From Jaltomata sinuosa (taxonomy: Eukaryota > Streptophyta > Magnoliopsida > Solanales > Solanaceae): a DNA stretch of 64,000 nucleotides. The notes under the pieces are model-generated. The model did not search any database and had not been told where the DNA came from. It worked only from the letters and a program-made list of their open reading frames with translations. The position numbers and the translations under genes were made by a program. The stretch lies in assembly GCA_003996215.1 (NCBI GenBank), contig QJPP01003527.1:185238-249237 (forward strand), given 5' to 3'. Within the stretch, counting starts at the first letter, position 1. Every line of letters begins with the position of its first letter. This document shows positions 1-12,155 of the stretch, one piece after another.

Positions 1-170
1 GTCACACACGTGACTTCCCATCACACACGTGACTGCCCGTCACACAAGTGACTGCCCGTCATCCAAACCGTCAACAATAAATAGTTCACTATCTTAAGGT
101 GACGGCCGGTGTGATGGTCCGTCACCCATGTGACTGACCGTCACCCAAACCGTCACTCCGAGACAGTGGC
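1..170. repeat. Tandem CACGTG-containing motif array upstream of retroelement ORF
   Basis: The first 170 bases consist of degenerate copies of a GTCACACACGTGACTGCCC-like motif. Related copies occur inside the LTR at 3715-4075, so the two arrays belong to the same element. The array ends shortly before a splice-acceptor-like TGCAG and the ATG of the ORF at 226. The window edge hides its left extent. Confidence 0.6.
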
Positions 171-225
171 GATAGTTGAGTGTTTTCCTGTTCTCATGTG
201 TTTGAACTTGTTCACGTGCAGGTAC

Positions 226-2037
226 ATGGCCCCCAAACAACAACCACCTCGTGGTCAAGCACAAAAGAGGGAAGAAAGAACCGCTACCACTCGGATCCTA
301 ATAGATGAATCGAGTAGCAAAGAAGAAGCAGTTGAAGCCCCGACTTACCAAACTAGACTATCCAAACGAAGAAACACCCAAGTATCCCAGTCTGAAGAGG
401 AGAGTGGGTCATCTAGCAGTAGGTCGGGGAGTGATAGTGGATCTGAAGAAAGTGGTAGCTCCAGCCCCAGTCCGGAGGATGTAAGTGGTACTGAAATCAC
501 CAAAAATGCAAGGAAGGCACCCATGGATAGAGAATCGATCCGGTGGGCATTCGAGGGTGCTCGAAAGCACTATCTTGACGGTCTTACCAAAACAATTTCA
601 AGGAGCCACAAAAGACCGATAGCTGAAGAAGTGCAAATTATTACCACGGATCTACCAGAATACCCAGTTCTTCAGACACAGTTTTAGAGGTACCAGCTTG
701 AGTGGATGAGCACACCTCTGGGATTCTATTATCCAGAACTGGTCCAGGAATTCTATGCCAACTATTTGGCACTATTGGAGAGCAAATGTGAGAAAGGAAA
801 AGGGGTTAAATCAGCACCAAGGCAGGACCGGGTTCTGGTTCGGGGTAAACAAGTAGACATCTCCCGAGAGATGATTAACAGAGTCCTCTTCGGTCCTGAA
901 TACATTCCTCCACCTGATATGCCGGAGTTTCATGACAAAATTGCCAACATATACTCGCAGAGACCATGGTTAGCACGGACATTGACTGATGGCTCACTAT
1001 CTTGGCTAACTCAGAGGGGACGGATATCGAAGCAATCACTAAGATTCATAGCAAAGTTTTGGTGGGCTGTTGTGCGGTACAGGCTATTTCCAACAGGTGG
1101 AGACGCTAATTTGGATGAGGGAAGAGCCATACTTGTAGCAAGTTTGATAGCCGGGTACGTCATCAACTTCGGAATGATAATTGCAGACGAGATGCAGACC
1201 AAGGCCATAAAAACTACTTCTTCTTTGTCGTTCCCGTGTCTGGTTACTGAGTTATGCAGGCGTGCAGAGGTGCCGATATTGGACGGTATTGATGAGCAAG
1301 TGACAGCGTCATCCACGCAAAATATTGACAAATCAAAGGATGACACTAAGTTTGACATGAGGATTCATAAGCCTCAGATCTTCGAGGAACCAACCACAAC
1401 CACCTCCGAGGCAACCGACACTCCATCAAGCACAGAGATGCCACTTGCGGTGTTTGATCCGAAGACTTCACAAACAACGAGAGCTACTGCCGAAAGCTCT
1501 GGCACTGCAGCAAGGCCTCCTCTACCACCAGAATATCACATGAATCCCCGAAATTTTGCTAAAATGGTGCAGAAGCAGAAACAGATGGATAAACAAATTG
1601 CCGCTTGGATGGACTTGTTCAAACCCACCATTGATGAAGCAATACAGAAGGCTCTGAAGCCATTTGAGGGGTTGCGTGCAAGGGTCGATGCGATGTAAAC
1701 TCGGATGGAGGCAAGGCTAAACGAAATGAGCATCCCTGACCTGGCAAGATTTGAAGTGGAACTGAAGAAGGTAAAAAATGATATCACCGTCCTCAAGCAA
1801 GAAAAAGCGCTTTATGATGAGACTTCGGAGTTCGTGGACTTGGATGAAGAAACCACGGTAGTGGATTTGATGGGTCGGCTACTGAAAATTAATGAACCCC
1901 AAGCAGGTGAAAGTGGGGTAAAGAAGTCAAAGAAGAGAAAGCACAAAAAGATATCAGCTGAGGAGGACGAGTTAGAGGTTGCGAAGCAGCGGTCGGTAGT
2001 AGATGAGCAGCTGCGACAGAAAAGAGTGCGTGCCTAA
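226..2037 (+). pseudogene. Retroelement ORF of the 'putative plant transposon protein' type, two nonsense codons
   Basis: A single reading frame runs from ATG 226 (starts MAPKQQPPRG) to the stop at 2035-2037, about 600 codons, broken only by TAG at 685-687 and TAA at 1696-1698. The three open pieces share the same frame, so these are point nonsense mutations rather than separate genes. The N-terminus is Ser/Glu-rich and low complexity. The middle (about 715-1300) has the YYPELVQEFYANY-type block that I recognise from plant retroelement proteins annotated as putative plant transposon protein. The C-terminal third is Lys/Glu-rich and probably coiled coil. ATG 226 was preferred over upstream starts because it follows a TTCACGTGCAG acceptor-like site and family proteins begin MAPK. 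The ORF lies 5' of a long noncoding tail and an LTR, like the extra 3' ORF of Athila/Tat gypsy elements. Molecular function is unknown. Confidence 0.75.
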
Positions 2038-3559
2038 GCAGGTGGGGCATCATCCAGTGTAGTACCGAAGTTTGGAGAGACTCCAGATGTTGATGAGCTG
2101 CGTACGGAAACCTAGGTTTCCCAGGTACCCCTATGCCTTTGTTCTGAATATCTATTTCCTTGAGCACTGAGGACAATGCTAAATTCTTTTGTTAGGGGTA
2201 GGGGTATTACCACCGGAGGTTTTTGTATTACCACCAGAGGTTTTTGTTGCCGTGTTTCTTTTCCTTTGGTGTGCTATCTAGTAGAATCGACATGTTTAGG
2301 ATGTCATTTTAAATTTTATTTGTGTTGTTTTCTGGTGTCTATAGCAAGCATGGCTTTTTGAAAAATAAACTAAAAGGAGCCCCCTCTGAAAAAGTTGATT
2401 TTGTACTTATGTTTGAAACGATTGACTATTCTGGATCCTTGAATGTCATTGTGTGATTGTGATTGTAATAATTATGCTTAAGCCGAGCTGATGTTTTGAT
2501 AGTTGGTAGTGGTATGGTTTCTTGGTGCCAAGTGTGTGTGAGCTTATTGTTATAAATCTTACTCTGTGCATGCATCTAGAACTTGCCCGGTCTATTTTGT
2601 TAAGCTTGAAGTTGGTTGCTTAGGAAAGGATCACAGGCCCTTTTTGTGTGCAGTCCACTTAGCCTATAAGACCGTCCAAATGCAAATAATCCCTTTGATC
2701 CCTGTTTGAGCCATAATTGACCCTATTCTTTCAATAACCTGTCACCGTTTCTTTTTAACTTTGAATCCCTATTTTGGCCCTGGTCCTTCCCTGGACATCG
2801 TGCACCTCAACTCAAGCAATCAGCCTAAGTTGAGGGTGGCTACTATAGAGGTAAATGATAAGAAAAATAGGATGGATAAGATTGGTTGTGGATGGAATGA
2901 AAATTTCGGGTGTGCGCCTAAGAAAAAAAAAAGAAACGAAAAAGAGATGAAAAAGAATTGTCAAAATAAAGAGGCCGCAACTGTAGCTAGAAAGAAGGAA
3001 ATAAAAAGGTAAATAAGGAGGGACGAAGTAAGGTTAATTGGAAATAGTAGATCGGTGATTCCAAGGAGGGTTTAGTCACTATTCCCCAAACGTATCCTAC
3101 CTGCACCCGAAGCCTCATTACAAGCCAAAACAAGTCCTGTAGTGATCCTGAGTGGCTTTCTGAAAAACTGAAATAGAATAGCAAGGGCAAGCTTATGGCA
3201 TCGCATATGCATTGTTTGAAATCGTTTGTGAGTGTGAGCGCCTTACCTAATCCCAAATCTTGTGTGTGGGACTTTTTTGTGGTGAGGGCACCGAGATTTC
3301 TGTATTATCTATTGACTAATGGGATAGCTGTTGTGTGTGTATGTACAATATTCTATCATATCGGAATGACATGTTTGGATCCTTGCAGGTTAGCATTTCA
3401 TACATTTGTGTGCTACCGGGGGGGCTTGATTTAAATTTAATAAATTGTTAAGTGGTCATGATTTGCTAGAGATATGTGTTGGTATTCTTAGTTGAGTCGT
3501 CATTTTATTTCTGTTGTCAAGTTGCTTGAGGACAAGCGAACGTTTTAAGTTGAGGGTTT
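2038..3559 (+). other. Noncoding 3' tail of the Athila/Tat-like element with polypurine tract
   Basis: No convincing gene is present; the open stretches here are short and low complexity, including a Lys-rich run at 2920-3010 caused by A-rich sequence. The segment ends with GCTTGAGGACAAGC (3526-3539) and a purine-rich AAGTTGAGGG just before the LTR. This is the usual arrangement before the 3' LTR of Athila/Tat gypsy elements. Confidence 0.5.
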
Positions 3560-5063
3560 TGATGTGTCGGTATTCTACGGCACATTTGACACCTTTAACT
3601 AAGAATACTCGCTAGTTTTTGAGCAACCTTTTGTGGTTTTTGATGTTTTTATGTTGTATTTGCAGGAAATGGAGACAAGGATAAAAAGGAAGTGAAAAAT
3701 ACTCAAGCTAAGTAACACGGGTTAGGCTTGACGGAGGGCCTGACGACTCGTCACACAGGCGACTAACCGTCAGGGGAGCCAACAAACCTGGCAGCAGCTA
3801 AAGGAGGCACTGGATAGTGGCGACGGTTGGCGTGACGGCCCGTCACACCCGTGACTGACCGTCATCCAAGCCGTCAAGTTAGAGCTCAAGGAGAGCATGC
3901 ACTGGATAGTGGCGAAGGTTGGCGTGATGACCCGTCACACCCGTGACTGCCCATCAGCCAAACCGTCAAGATAGAGCTAAAGGATAGCATGCCCTAGATA
4001 GTGGCAACGGCTGGGAGTGACGGCCAGTCTCATGGGTGATGGTCCGTCAGGCGACCCGTCAATGCGACGCGGGATTCCGAAAATTCTATTTTTGGACTTT
4101 ATTTCCTGGACTGCTATAAATACCCAGTGTTAGGGTTATTTTATTATTCATTAACTAATATTTTGTGAGACGTTTGGAACAAGTTTTGAGAGGAGAAAAC
4201 ACGACACAAACTCGTTTTTCTTCCTTTTCTTCCATTATTTTTGGGATTTTCACCATTGGTGCTGGGATTTACGAAGATCAAAGTAAAGTACTACTTTTCT
4301 ATTGTAAGAATTTCTTCTTCTCATATGAATACTAGTATTTCTTTACTTCGCTTTGCTAGCATGAGTGGCTAAACTCCCTACAACTAGGGTTGTGGGATCC
4401 ATGGCAAGAGTAACAACGTAGATTCCGGGTAGCGTTGGGTTCAATATATATGTTGTCACGTGGTTAATCATTCATTTTTAATGTTTTTCTAGTGGTTGCA
4501 AACATTAGGACATGCCTAGGTTTAATTTGTTTGAGAAAAGAGATTAAAACCAGGAAATTTGATTAACTACGAGGATTCGAGACTACCAACTCTCGTCTTA
4601 TGATTAATGTTGTAACTAGATTGATCTACTTGATGTTTAGGATCGAAATAAGAAAGTTCACCTTTTCAAGTTTGAGAGAATTGAAAAGGAAATTCGTCTA
4701 TTTGGTTGAGAAATGTTTAGATGATACGATTAAGTCAATCACATCGTGATATACATATAGAAAGAACCCGGTTAAGCTTTGAGTCGAAATTGTTACGACG
4801 CCATGGTGAACACTTCTCTAGTTCATTCTCATATTGATTATTACTCGTTGAAATTCCTAAATTATTATTTGCTGTGTTCAAATATTGATCACACAACCCC
4901 CCCCCCCCAAATTACCAGAAACTATCGATTACTAGTCAACTAAGTCACTAACGACTTGATTTGCACCTTATTCCCTGTGGGATCGACCCCAACCTTAGTT
5001 GGGTTCTATATTTGACAGCGACCGCTTACGCTTCGTAATTGGAGTTATAATTTGGGCGTATCT
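3560..5063 (+). mobile_element. 3' LTR of Athila/Tat-like Ty3/gypsy element
   Basis: The LTR starts TGATGTGTCGG right after the polypurine tract and contains a TATA-like CTATAAATAC at about 4115-4124. Near its end it carries the conserved CCCTGTGGGATCGACCCC block (about 4973-4990) typical of plant Athila/Tat LTR ends. It stops near 5063 at GGGCGTATC, where sequence switches to an unrelated LTR. About 1.5 kb long. The 3' boundary is inferred from family resemblance because the 5' LTR lies outside the window. Confidence 0.65.
3715..4075 (+). repeat. 92-bp tandem repeat inside the LTR, three copies
   Basis: Units begin with GCACTGGATAGTGGCGA-like sequence at 3807, 3899 and 3991, exactly 92 bp apart, each carrying CGTCACACCCGTGACTG-type inverted motifs. 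The array lies upstream of the LTR TATA-like box, where enhancer repeats would sit. Confidence 0.75.
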
Positions 5064-8006
5064 TTGATGCAGCGAGCTAGCAGGTATTTTCTGAGTATTT
5101 GGCAGTAGCTATGGAGTTATTTTGGTGAGGTATGGATCCCGTATACTTATCTATTTGTTGGATCAAGATTTTAAGCTTCTAGTTATGAAAAGTTGTTGTT
5201 GCCGATATCTTGTAGTAGTTTCTTGTTGATTTTGGATCTGTTTGTTGTTCTTGAAAGGAGGAAGGTTGTTAATCTTGGGATATTGAATATTTTTGTCAAG
5301 GAAATCTCTCCCCTACGACCCTCCTTCGTTATTATATGTTCTAGTATTGTTTTATGGATTTCTGAGCCAAGAAGTGGTATTTTGGATTTGTGGCTTTGGA
5401 CAACCCCTTTATCTTGTTATGTTTGGTTATTGTTGTGGTGTTATGGTTGTGGTAAGGTGCTGGAGGTATTGGGTAATTGTGCGATTCTTTTTGGGATCGC
5501 ATACGATAGTGATTGGATTGGACAAAGTGAAGTACGCCTTGAAATAGTGCCTCGGGAGCTCGTCGCTCCTTTGAGATGTGGTTAACATATTATTGTTGGA
5601 TTTAGCTACCATTTCTTATTGTTATTGGCCTCATTTTATGTTTTGGAGTTGGCTGGTCGCGAGTGTGACATTAACACCTTATCAAATGGCTATGGCTCGT
5701 TCTTGCAACCTCATCGATTCTAGCAATTATTCCATTACCTTGGTTGGTCAAGCTTCATAGAGACGCCTTTGGGGCTTCAGTTAAAAGTATTCTTTTGTGA
5801 TTTGGAGCTTCCTGGAGCAGTTTGAGTCTGGACGACGCCGTTCCCGCAGCTAGTCATCGGATGACAGGTAGGTTATGGTTTTCTCCTATCTAGAATCTGC
5901 ATATATAGGCTACAACTGCATTAATTAGCATCCTTAGATGGGTTGTTATAGGTTGGTACCCCAGACCTTGTCCACCTTGTTCGTTCGTTATTTCATGCGT
6001 TATTTGTAGTATTCGCGTAGTATTGTATATTACCCTTGTGGTCCTGTGTGGCCTTGTATTGACTCTGGAACATAGATGGTGGGTTATTGGGGAATGTCCG
6101 CGAATCCCGGACATAGAGATTATCCTTTTAGGCTGGTTATGTTTGCTGAGTAGCTACTGGGCCTGTACAGGGCTGATAGGAGTTGTTGTGAGCCATTTGG
6201 CTACTTTTATATTTGTGTGCGAGCATATCATCCATGAAAAAGGTTTTCCCCTGCATGTTTTACTAAAGTTTTGGCTGCGAGCCACTACCGACAGTTTTCC
6301 TAAATTTGCATAGCCCTGGGGGGCCCAGAGCACCAGACTTGATTTTATTACTGATACTAGTCTCTGCGGGGCAGAGCACCAGACTTGATTTTTATTACTG
6401 ATACTAGTCTCTGCGGGGCTGAGCACTAGACTTGATTTACTACAGTTTTAGACCCGATTACGCCCGGGCACCCTTGGAGGGGTTTTTGAGGCATTTTCTA
6501 CTACTTTAGTCCTGGACAGGGTCTGGGCATGCATATTCGAGACTGGGTCTCTATCTTGATCCCAGACTTGCTTCCGGATGACATGTCTTGATACTGAGTT
6601 TTAGTATGGGGTCGGGAACTTCCATGGACCTTGCCGCTCTGGGCCTGGGGCTTCGGGTTGCTTGCACCGGAGGGAAGGGTATACGGTGGAGTAGAGGTAT
6701 ACAGGCTGAGTCCTTCCATGGAACCTGCCTGCTGGGCCTGATTGGCACCAGAGGAGGTACATACAGAGGTTCTATTTCACACATCATATCATATCATATC
6801 ATGCATTGGATTCCACCCTTGTTTGCTGTGTGTTCAGTGTACGCTCCGATAGTATGGGATGCCGGAGGGTTTGCTTTCACTTGATTATGTTCCTCGGTTG
6901 TATGGGCGGCCGTTGGGACTGTAGGTATACTATATTTACTCCTATCTTTATTTAGAGCTTGTCTTGGCACCCGATTCTTGAAAGATTAGTGATGGCTAGC
7001 CTATTGAGGCTTTGGTTGTGGGATTTTTTATTATTGAAAGGGCTTTAGAGTCCTATCTTATTGAGGCACTTTTGTGTGGCCTTCTGAGCAGAGTGTGAGA
7101 CTCTGGCTCTATCCTTGTGGGAAGTTGAGTGGTATCTCTCGGTTATTGTGGCCTAGTTATTTCATCCTAGGGTTGTACTTGTGAGATGATTCCCTAGTTA
7201 TGCTATCATGTGATTGGATTGGTGTTATGACTTCCTTATACTCGTTGATTCCATTTTGAGTATGTTTGATTGCTCTCTGTCTTTTCCTTTTACTTGAGGT
7301 TAACGATATACCGCCATTTTCTCAATTCTCTCTCTACTTACTTATATTATTGTGCAAGGACTCCAGGTGCATTTTCCTTTCCTTCACCTGTGATTCTATG
7401 TAATTGTATCTCTGTGCTAGCATGTGTTACTTGAAGCTCTTGGTTATGGATGATCTGTGCTAGCTCCTTGTGCCTTGCTTATTGCTTCAGTGACTGCTTT
7501 CTTGCTATCTGTTACTTACTGCTTTTATATCTTATATGCGCTCAGTCGGCCGATGATACCTACTGAGTACCCGTGGTTTTGGTGCTCATACCATACTTCT
7601 GCACTTTTTGGTGCAGATATTAGCTGAGCTTTCGCCGTTGATCCCGTTGGAGACTCGTGCAACTTTTGGATCTTCGAGACTAGGGTGAGCGCCTGATGGT
7701 CGGGGCTTGTCTATATCTCATCTGTTGTATTGTTGCTCCTTGTACTTTCGGAGGCAATTTATGTTGTATTTTGTTACTACTAGCACTTGTATACTATTAG
7801 AAGCTTCTGTACTATTGATACCAAGTCTTAGGGTTGGTGTAGTTTTATTTATGTATTTATATTCGAGTTTTGCTTCCGCTTTTTCTGCTTGCTGGTGCAT
7901 TTTGGTTAGGTAGTAGCCCATTACTAACCGTTCTGGGCTACGGGAATTGGTTCGCCTACTGGGGGATTGTAGGTGTCATCATGACTTGAGAAATCGGGTC
8001 CTGACA
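5064..8006 (+). mobile_element. Ty3/gypsy (chromovirus-type) LTR fragment, plus orientation
   Basis: From about 5860 to 8006 this segment resembles, in opposite orientation, the LTR at 46835-48800; shared blocks include GGTTGGTACC, TCCGCGAATCCCGGACAT / TCCGTGAGTCTCGGGCAT and the terminal TAGTAGCCCATTA...GGTGTCATCATGA region. It ends TCCTGACA, a normal LTR terminus. The 5' part (5064-5860) has no counterpart and no usable coding frame. The fragment starts exactly where the Athila/Tat-like LTR ends, suggesting that element inserted into it. Confidence 0.6.
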
Positions 8007-8771
8007 TAAACCCTATAAATCGTCCAAATCACAACTCTTGTTCAAGAACAACCCTTCACATTCCACCAGTTTTTGACCCATTTTTTGCCAAAATAGCGTA
8101 ATCCTTACGCCCAGAATGCCTTGGGGGCATTGTAAATGTAAGGGGAGCATCCATGCTTTGGAAATTCAACAAAATCCAACCAAAGGTTCAAGTTCAAAAA
8201 CCCACTTGGAATATACTACAAGTTCCTAGTTTTCTACCATATTCATGAGCAAAATCGTGCATGGAAGTAAGGAAACAAGTAGAAACGAGTCTTACCAGAA
8301 AATTTTGACGTCAGAGGTGGGGTGATCGGGAGAGAAAGTGGTATGTTTGGAGGGGAATATGGGGAGACTGAGAGGTGAAATCCATTTTTCCCCTATTTCA
8401 AAACTATTGCCAACCGCTATAGCAATAGACATATCGCTGTAGCAGAAGCGCTATGGCGGAATAAAATTCGCTATAGCGGATGGGAATCCAATTTGGAAAA
8501 GGATTTGCTCCAACATTATACGAGACCCCAAATTTTTCTTGGGTGCTCGGGAAAGTCACGTGCAATTTTCCTGAAGGAAATTTTCTCCGATGGAGCGAGA
8601 TCATCTAATTTCCTTCAAATCGATGTGACTAATCGAGGAAAGGCTGGTAATTTGCGTAGGTCCATAAGTTATGCGATCGATTGGGGCAGTAAAAGTTTTG
8701 AGCTAGTCTCCCTCGTCTTGTCATTATTTTGGGATCATTCGGGAATGAACGATGGGTAAATTGGTATCTTA
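8007..8771 (-). mobile_element. Probable second gypsy LTR fragment, minus orientation
   Basis: No gene is seen. The minus strand reads like chromovirus LTR sequence: short ORF remnants only, repeated CGCTATAGCG-type motifs (8415-8485), and a leader-like GGTAAGACTCGTTTC block. The same CTATAGCG motif recurs in the adjacent LTR at 8915-8970. Boundaries are approximate. Confidence 0.35.
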
Positions 8772-9925
8772 TGTAACAACCGGACCCGTCGTTACTTTAA
8801 GAATTGCGAAGTCGAATTATTTGGGGAACTAATTTAATGTACGTTTGTTTAAGTAGGGTGACATAGTGGAAAATTTCTGATTTTAGAAATAATATAGGCT
8901 GACGTCACTCTGCTATAGCGGTAATTATTCCACTATAGCGAGACTGCCATAGTGGAGGGTTAACCACCATAGCAGAGTGACGGGAGGCAGAAGCCTCAAG
9001 ATGGGATTTAATAAAAGATGCTCTCCTCCTCAATTGGAAAACATACGAGGATTTCTCCAAAAACCCTCACAAGCTGCTCCAAGGCTAGGGAATTATGAGG
9101 AAGAGGGGTCATGGCTGGAGGAATGCGTAACAACGGATTCCAGAACCATCATTCAGCCGGGAAAGCCTTCACGGAGCCAGAAACACATGGTTGCAGCTGC
9201 TTGGCGTCCAGGTAGGCTAGGTTTTCATGAGTAGTTAGACCTGTTTACATTCTGTATTCATCGTATAGAGGAATGGAGATTTCATGTTTTAGGCCTCCGG
9301 GTATGGAGTCTGGTGGATTTGGTATTAGTTATGAGTGAGCTAAGGATTGGTTGGATTGAACTGTGGATTGATTGTAGTTATTTTGGGTTGTTTATGTTGT
9401 CTTGGCATACTAAAATGATAGGTATCAGGGACTGAGATGTCGAGAAGGTTCGGGGAATCGGGAATTGCAAGGATAACTAAAAAGGTATGAAAATGGGAAA
9501 CTCTTAGGTGAGGTTTCGGGAATGCGGAATGCATGATAAGTAGTCATTGTTTTGCTAAGGGATAAGGGGTGGTAACTCGTGTTGTTATGATCTATGTAAG
9601 TTCTGAAATCAATGGGGTTGTTAAATTATGCTAAAAAGGGGAAACCGTTCTTTATATGTAAATAAAGGGTGAGTGTGTTTAGTCTTCGGACGGAGTTCGA
9701 GATTAAGTTATATACCCGGGAGAGAGGGTAGGTGATGGCTTACGATTCCTGTGAATGTTGTATATTTTGTACTCTTATCTAAGTGTTTGTATGAATTGCA
9801 TGGCTTAGAGGAATTGTGTAGAATGTCTAAGGATCCTGTTTTACAGTCTGTGAATTGAACGGTGTGTTACTTGTTGGTTTACAAGTTTTTTATTCATTAT
9901 TTGACTATGGATTGTTGATATTTAG

Positions 9926-10082
9926 TTGGCTCGGGCATCACGCCTGGTACGTGTATACTAATAGTTAGCACGGGTACCATGCCTGGTACGGGTATAACAA
10001 ATAGTTGGCTCGGGTACCACGCATGGTACGGAATACTAACGGTTGGCTCGGGTACCACGCATGGTACGGGTTTATTTTACTG
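9926..10082 (+). repeat. 39-bp tandem repeat, four copies
   Basis: Units start TTGGCTCGGG or TTAGCACGGG at 9926, 9965, 10005 and 10043 and include GGTACCACGCATGGTACGG, itself an inverted repeat around GGTACC. Confidence 0.75.
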
Positions 10083-10578
10083 CATTATTGCATTGATATT
10101 GTTGCATTGCATTGACTGTTATTGGTTCCGTGAGTAGATCGGGCTATTTTATTGAATTGTGATATTGGTTAGTGGTCTTTGAGTGACCAAAAATCCTGTT
10201 ATATCTGCTGAGTTGGTCTTAGATTAGGCGAAGTTGTCTGTTTAACACTTAGGTGTTGTTTAGATGGGATCCTAGGGTGGGTTCGGGCTATACGACAAGA
10301 GTTATTGTTGGTTATGTTGTTGATTGTTGATCATAGTTATAAAGGTGGTTTACATGTGGTTGATAAACTAGGGGAATGGCTGGGAGTCTTACATGGTGTG
10401 ACTAGCGGGTGATATCCTGAGAGAAATTATCTAGGGACCCGGGGCGGGTCCGGGTATTTATGTGTAGTGCCCTGGGTGTAGTGGGTCTGGAATGACAGGG
10501 TCTGAGCTGTTCTGGATGCATAGTCATAGGAGTTGACTAGGTTAATGGTGAGGCAGTCAAAGTTGGATTTAGCAGTTA

Positions 10579-10700
10579 GTCTAAGGTTGTGTGACTCGGG
10601 AAGTCTAAGGTTGTGTGACTTGGGAAGTCTAAGGTTGTATGACTTGGGAAGTCTAAGGTTAGTGTGATTTGGGAAGTCTAAGCTTAGCGTGACTCGGAAG
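10579..10700 (+). repeat. 24-bp tandem repeat, five copies
   Basis: GTCTAAGGTTGTGTGACTYGGGAA-like units begin at 10579, 10603, 10627, 10651 and 10676. The array lies within the LTR at 8772-11292. Confidence 0.8.
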
Positions 10701-11292
10701 ACCTTAGAGAGAGGGAGTCGACATTGGAAGGAATAGAAAGGGTTGAGGTAAGGGGTACGAGTAGACGATCGGTTGAGATGGGGTCCGGTAAGGGAAAACG
10801 GTGAAGGATGGAGTTATATTGTTTATTTTCATGTTTTTCCCTATTCTTCTTATATGATGGTAGGAGTGGATTCGGATCGACCGATGATGCCTAACAGTAT
10901 GTGTGGTTGTAATGACTCTACTCTTGCTATATCTTTTTGGTATAGTCTGGTCGCAGGGCTGGTGATGTTTCATGGGTACATGGCGATGGTGATCTGTAGC
11001 AGCTTCTGTCCTTCCTCCATGACAGAAGTTGTGTCTTATTTACTTTTCCTTCTTGTATAAATCTTGTAGTAGCTCTTGTACCTGTTTAGACTAGGTCCTA
11101 AGGAGGGTAATTTATATTTCAGAACTGTTTTTTGTTTTCAAATATTGTAATAACAAGGTTTTCATAATAAAAGGAAGGTTATTTTGCTACTTTCTACTTT
11201 CCGCATGTCACCTGTTGGACGGGTGGTGAGAGTTCGTCTATCTAGGTGGTTAGAGTAGGCGCCCCCACGACCCGGTGGATTGGGTCATGACA

Positions 11293-12155
11293 AATGGCGA
11301 ACTCTTTCATGTCAAAACAAACAGGCATGTCGCAATAATTTATCCACAACTCATCTGTTCTCTTGCTTTTAATTCAGTGTCGAAGAAGTTGATATACCAA
11401 TTTCATTTGAAACCGAGCATTCACACTTTCATCTAGGTCTAGATATTTTCCAAAAACCGTAGACCTAAAGAATTTTTCCAAATTTTGTTCCTTCAGCATT
11501 CTTCTAAATTCATTAAATGGCTTAACCATTCCAGATCTTACCACAACATCACCCATCATATCTGGATGGGTATCCATAGATATCTCAAAGCCATAAGATG
11601 AATACCTGATAGGCCTGACAAATTCGTCTGAAGGAATGGCAACAGAAGGACTAGCAACTGAAGGACTGACGGCTGAAGAACTGGCAACAGAAGGACTAGC
11701 AACTGAAAGACTGACGGTTGAAGGACTGGCCGGTGGAGATTCTGTTACAGGTGTGTCATGACGACTTTTTGATCTAAGCTCGTCCTGTTCATCCTCATCT
11801 TATGCAGCCTCACCATCATCTTCAATATCTTTTGAATTGTCAGCAGAAGCAGAATCATCTACATCTTTGGAAGAATCATCCTTTTTTTCAGATTCTTCTT
11901 CTTCTTCTTCTTCTTCTTCTTCTTCTTCTTCTTCTTCTTCTTCTTCTCTAGACTGCTCCAAACCCTCATCCAGTTGCCTAGGACTTGATGGTGCCTCACT
12001 CTCAACAATAGCATTTTCAGCAAGATTTGCCAACTGTGTTCATCCATGTCCTTGTTTTGTTGTTCTTCATTCTCTCTTTGTGTACTAATTCGTTTTCTTT
12101 TTGAACTTCTAGTAAGAACATCATCTTTAGAATTTTTTCTTTTACTTCGAGCCAT
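11293..12155 (-). pseudogene. DUF1985/Ulp1-type MULE protein fragment, truncated by an LTR
   Basis: The minus strand starts at ATG 12155 (MARSKRKNSKDD), shifts frame near 12035, continues through an acidic poly-Glu tract coded by a CTT microsatellite, meets TAA at 11800-11802, a Ser/Pro/Val repeat (about 11640-11740), then FRRMLKEQNLEKFF and FGKYLDLDESVNARFQM. That last block resembles the DUF1985 region of plant proteins that also carry a Ulp1-like peptidase and are often borne by Mutator-like elements. Another in-frame TGA lies at 11374-11376. Coding similarity stops abruptly at 11293, where the gypsy LTR begins, so the peptidase part is missing. Identification is by family resemblance; no catalytic residues are present. 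Confidence 0.6.
11889..11945. repeat. (CTT)n microsatellite
   Basis: About 18 consecutive CTT units. On the minus strand they encode the poly-Glu tract of the MULE-type fragment; the plus-strand poly-Ser frame is an artefact. Confidence 0.9.

Larger units (their letters stand above)
8772..11292 (+). mobile_element. 2.5-kb gypsy LTR (possible solo LTR)
   Basis: The segment begins TGTAACAACCGGACCC and ends GGATTGGGTCATGACA, which are standard chromovirus LTR termini, and has no gag or pol next to it, so it may be a solo LTR. The five flanking bases (TCTTA on the left, AATGG on the right) do not match, so a clean insertion is not shown. On the right it interrupts a minus-strand coding fragment at 11293. 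It contains two short tandem arrays, annotated separately. Confidence 0.6.

Noticed and set aside
2761..3012. 83-codon Lys-rich ORF in the retroelement tail
   Set aside because: Low-complexity A-rich sequence, no ATG start (TTG), no family resemblance.
6588..6884. 98-codon ORF in gypsy LTR
   Set aside because: Chance frame in LTR DNA; the homologous LTR at 46835-50382 does not preserve it.
10579..10700. CRISPR-like short direct repeats
   Set aside because: 24-bp units are back-to-back with no spacers, in a plant LTR.
8772..11292. Clean solo LTR with target duplication
   Set aside because: The five bases on either side differ (TCTTA and AATGG), so a simple solo-LTR origin is not shown.
11837..12088. 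Plus-strand poly-Ser ORF
   Set aside because: It is the complement of a CTT microsatellite that codes poly-Glu in the minus-strand MULE fragment.
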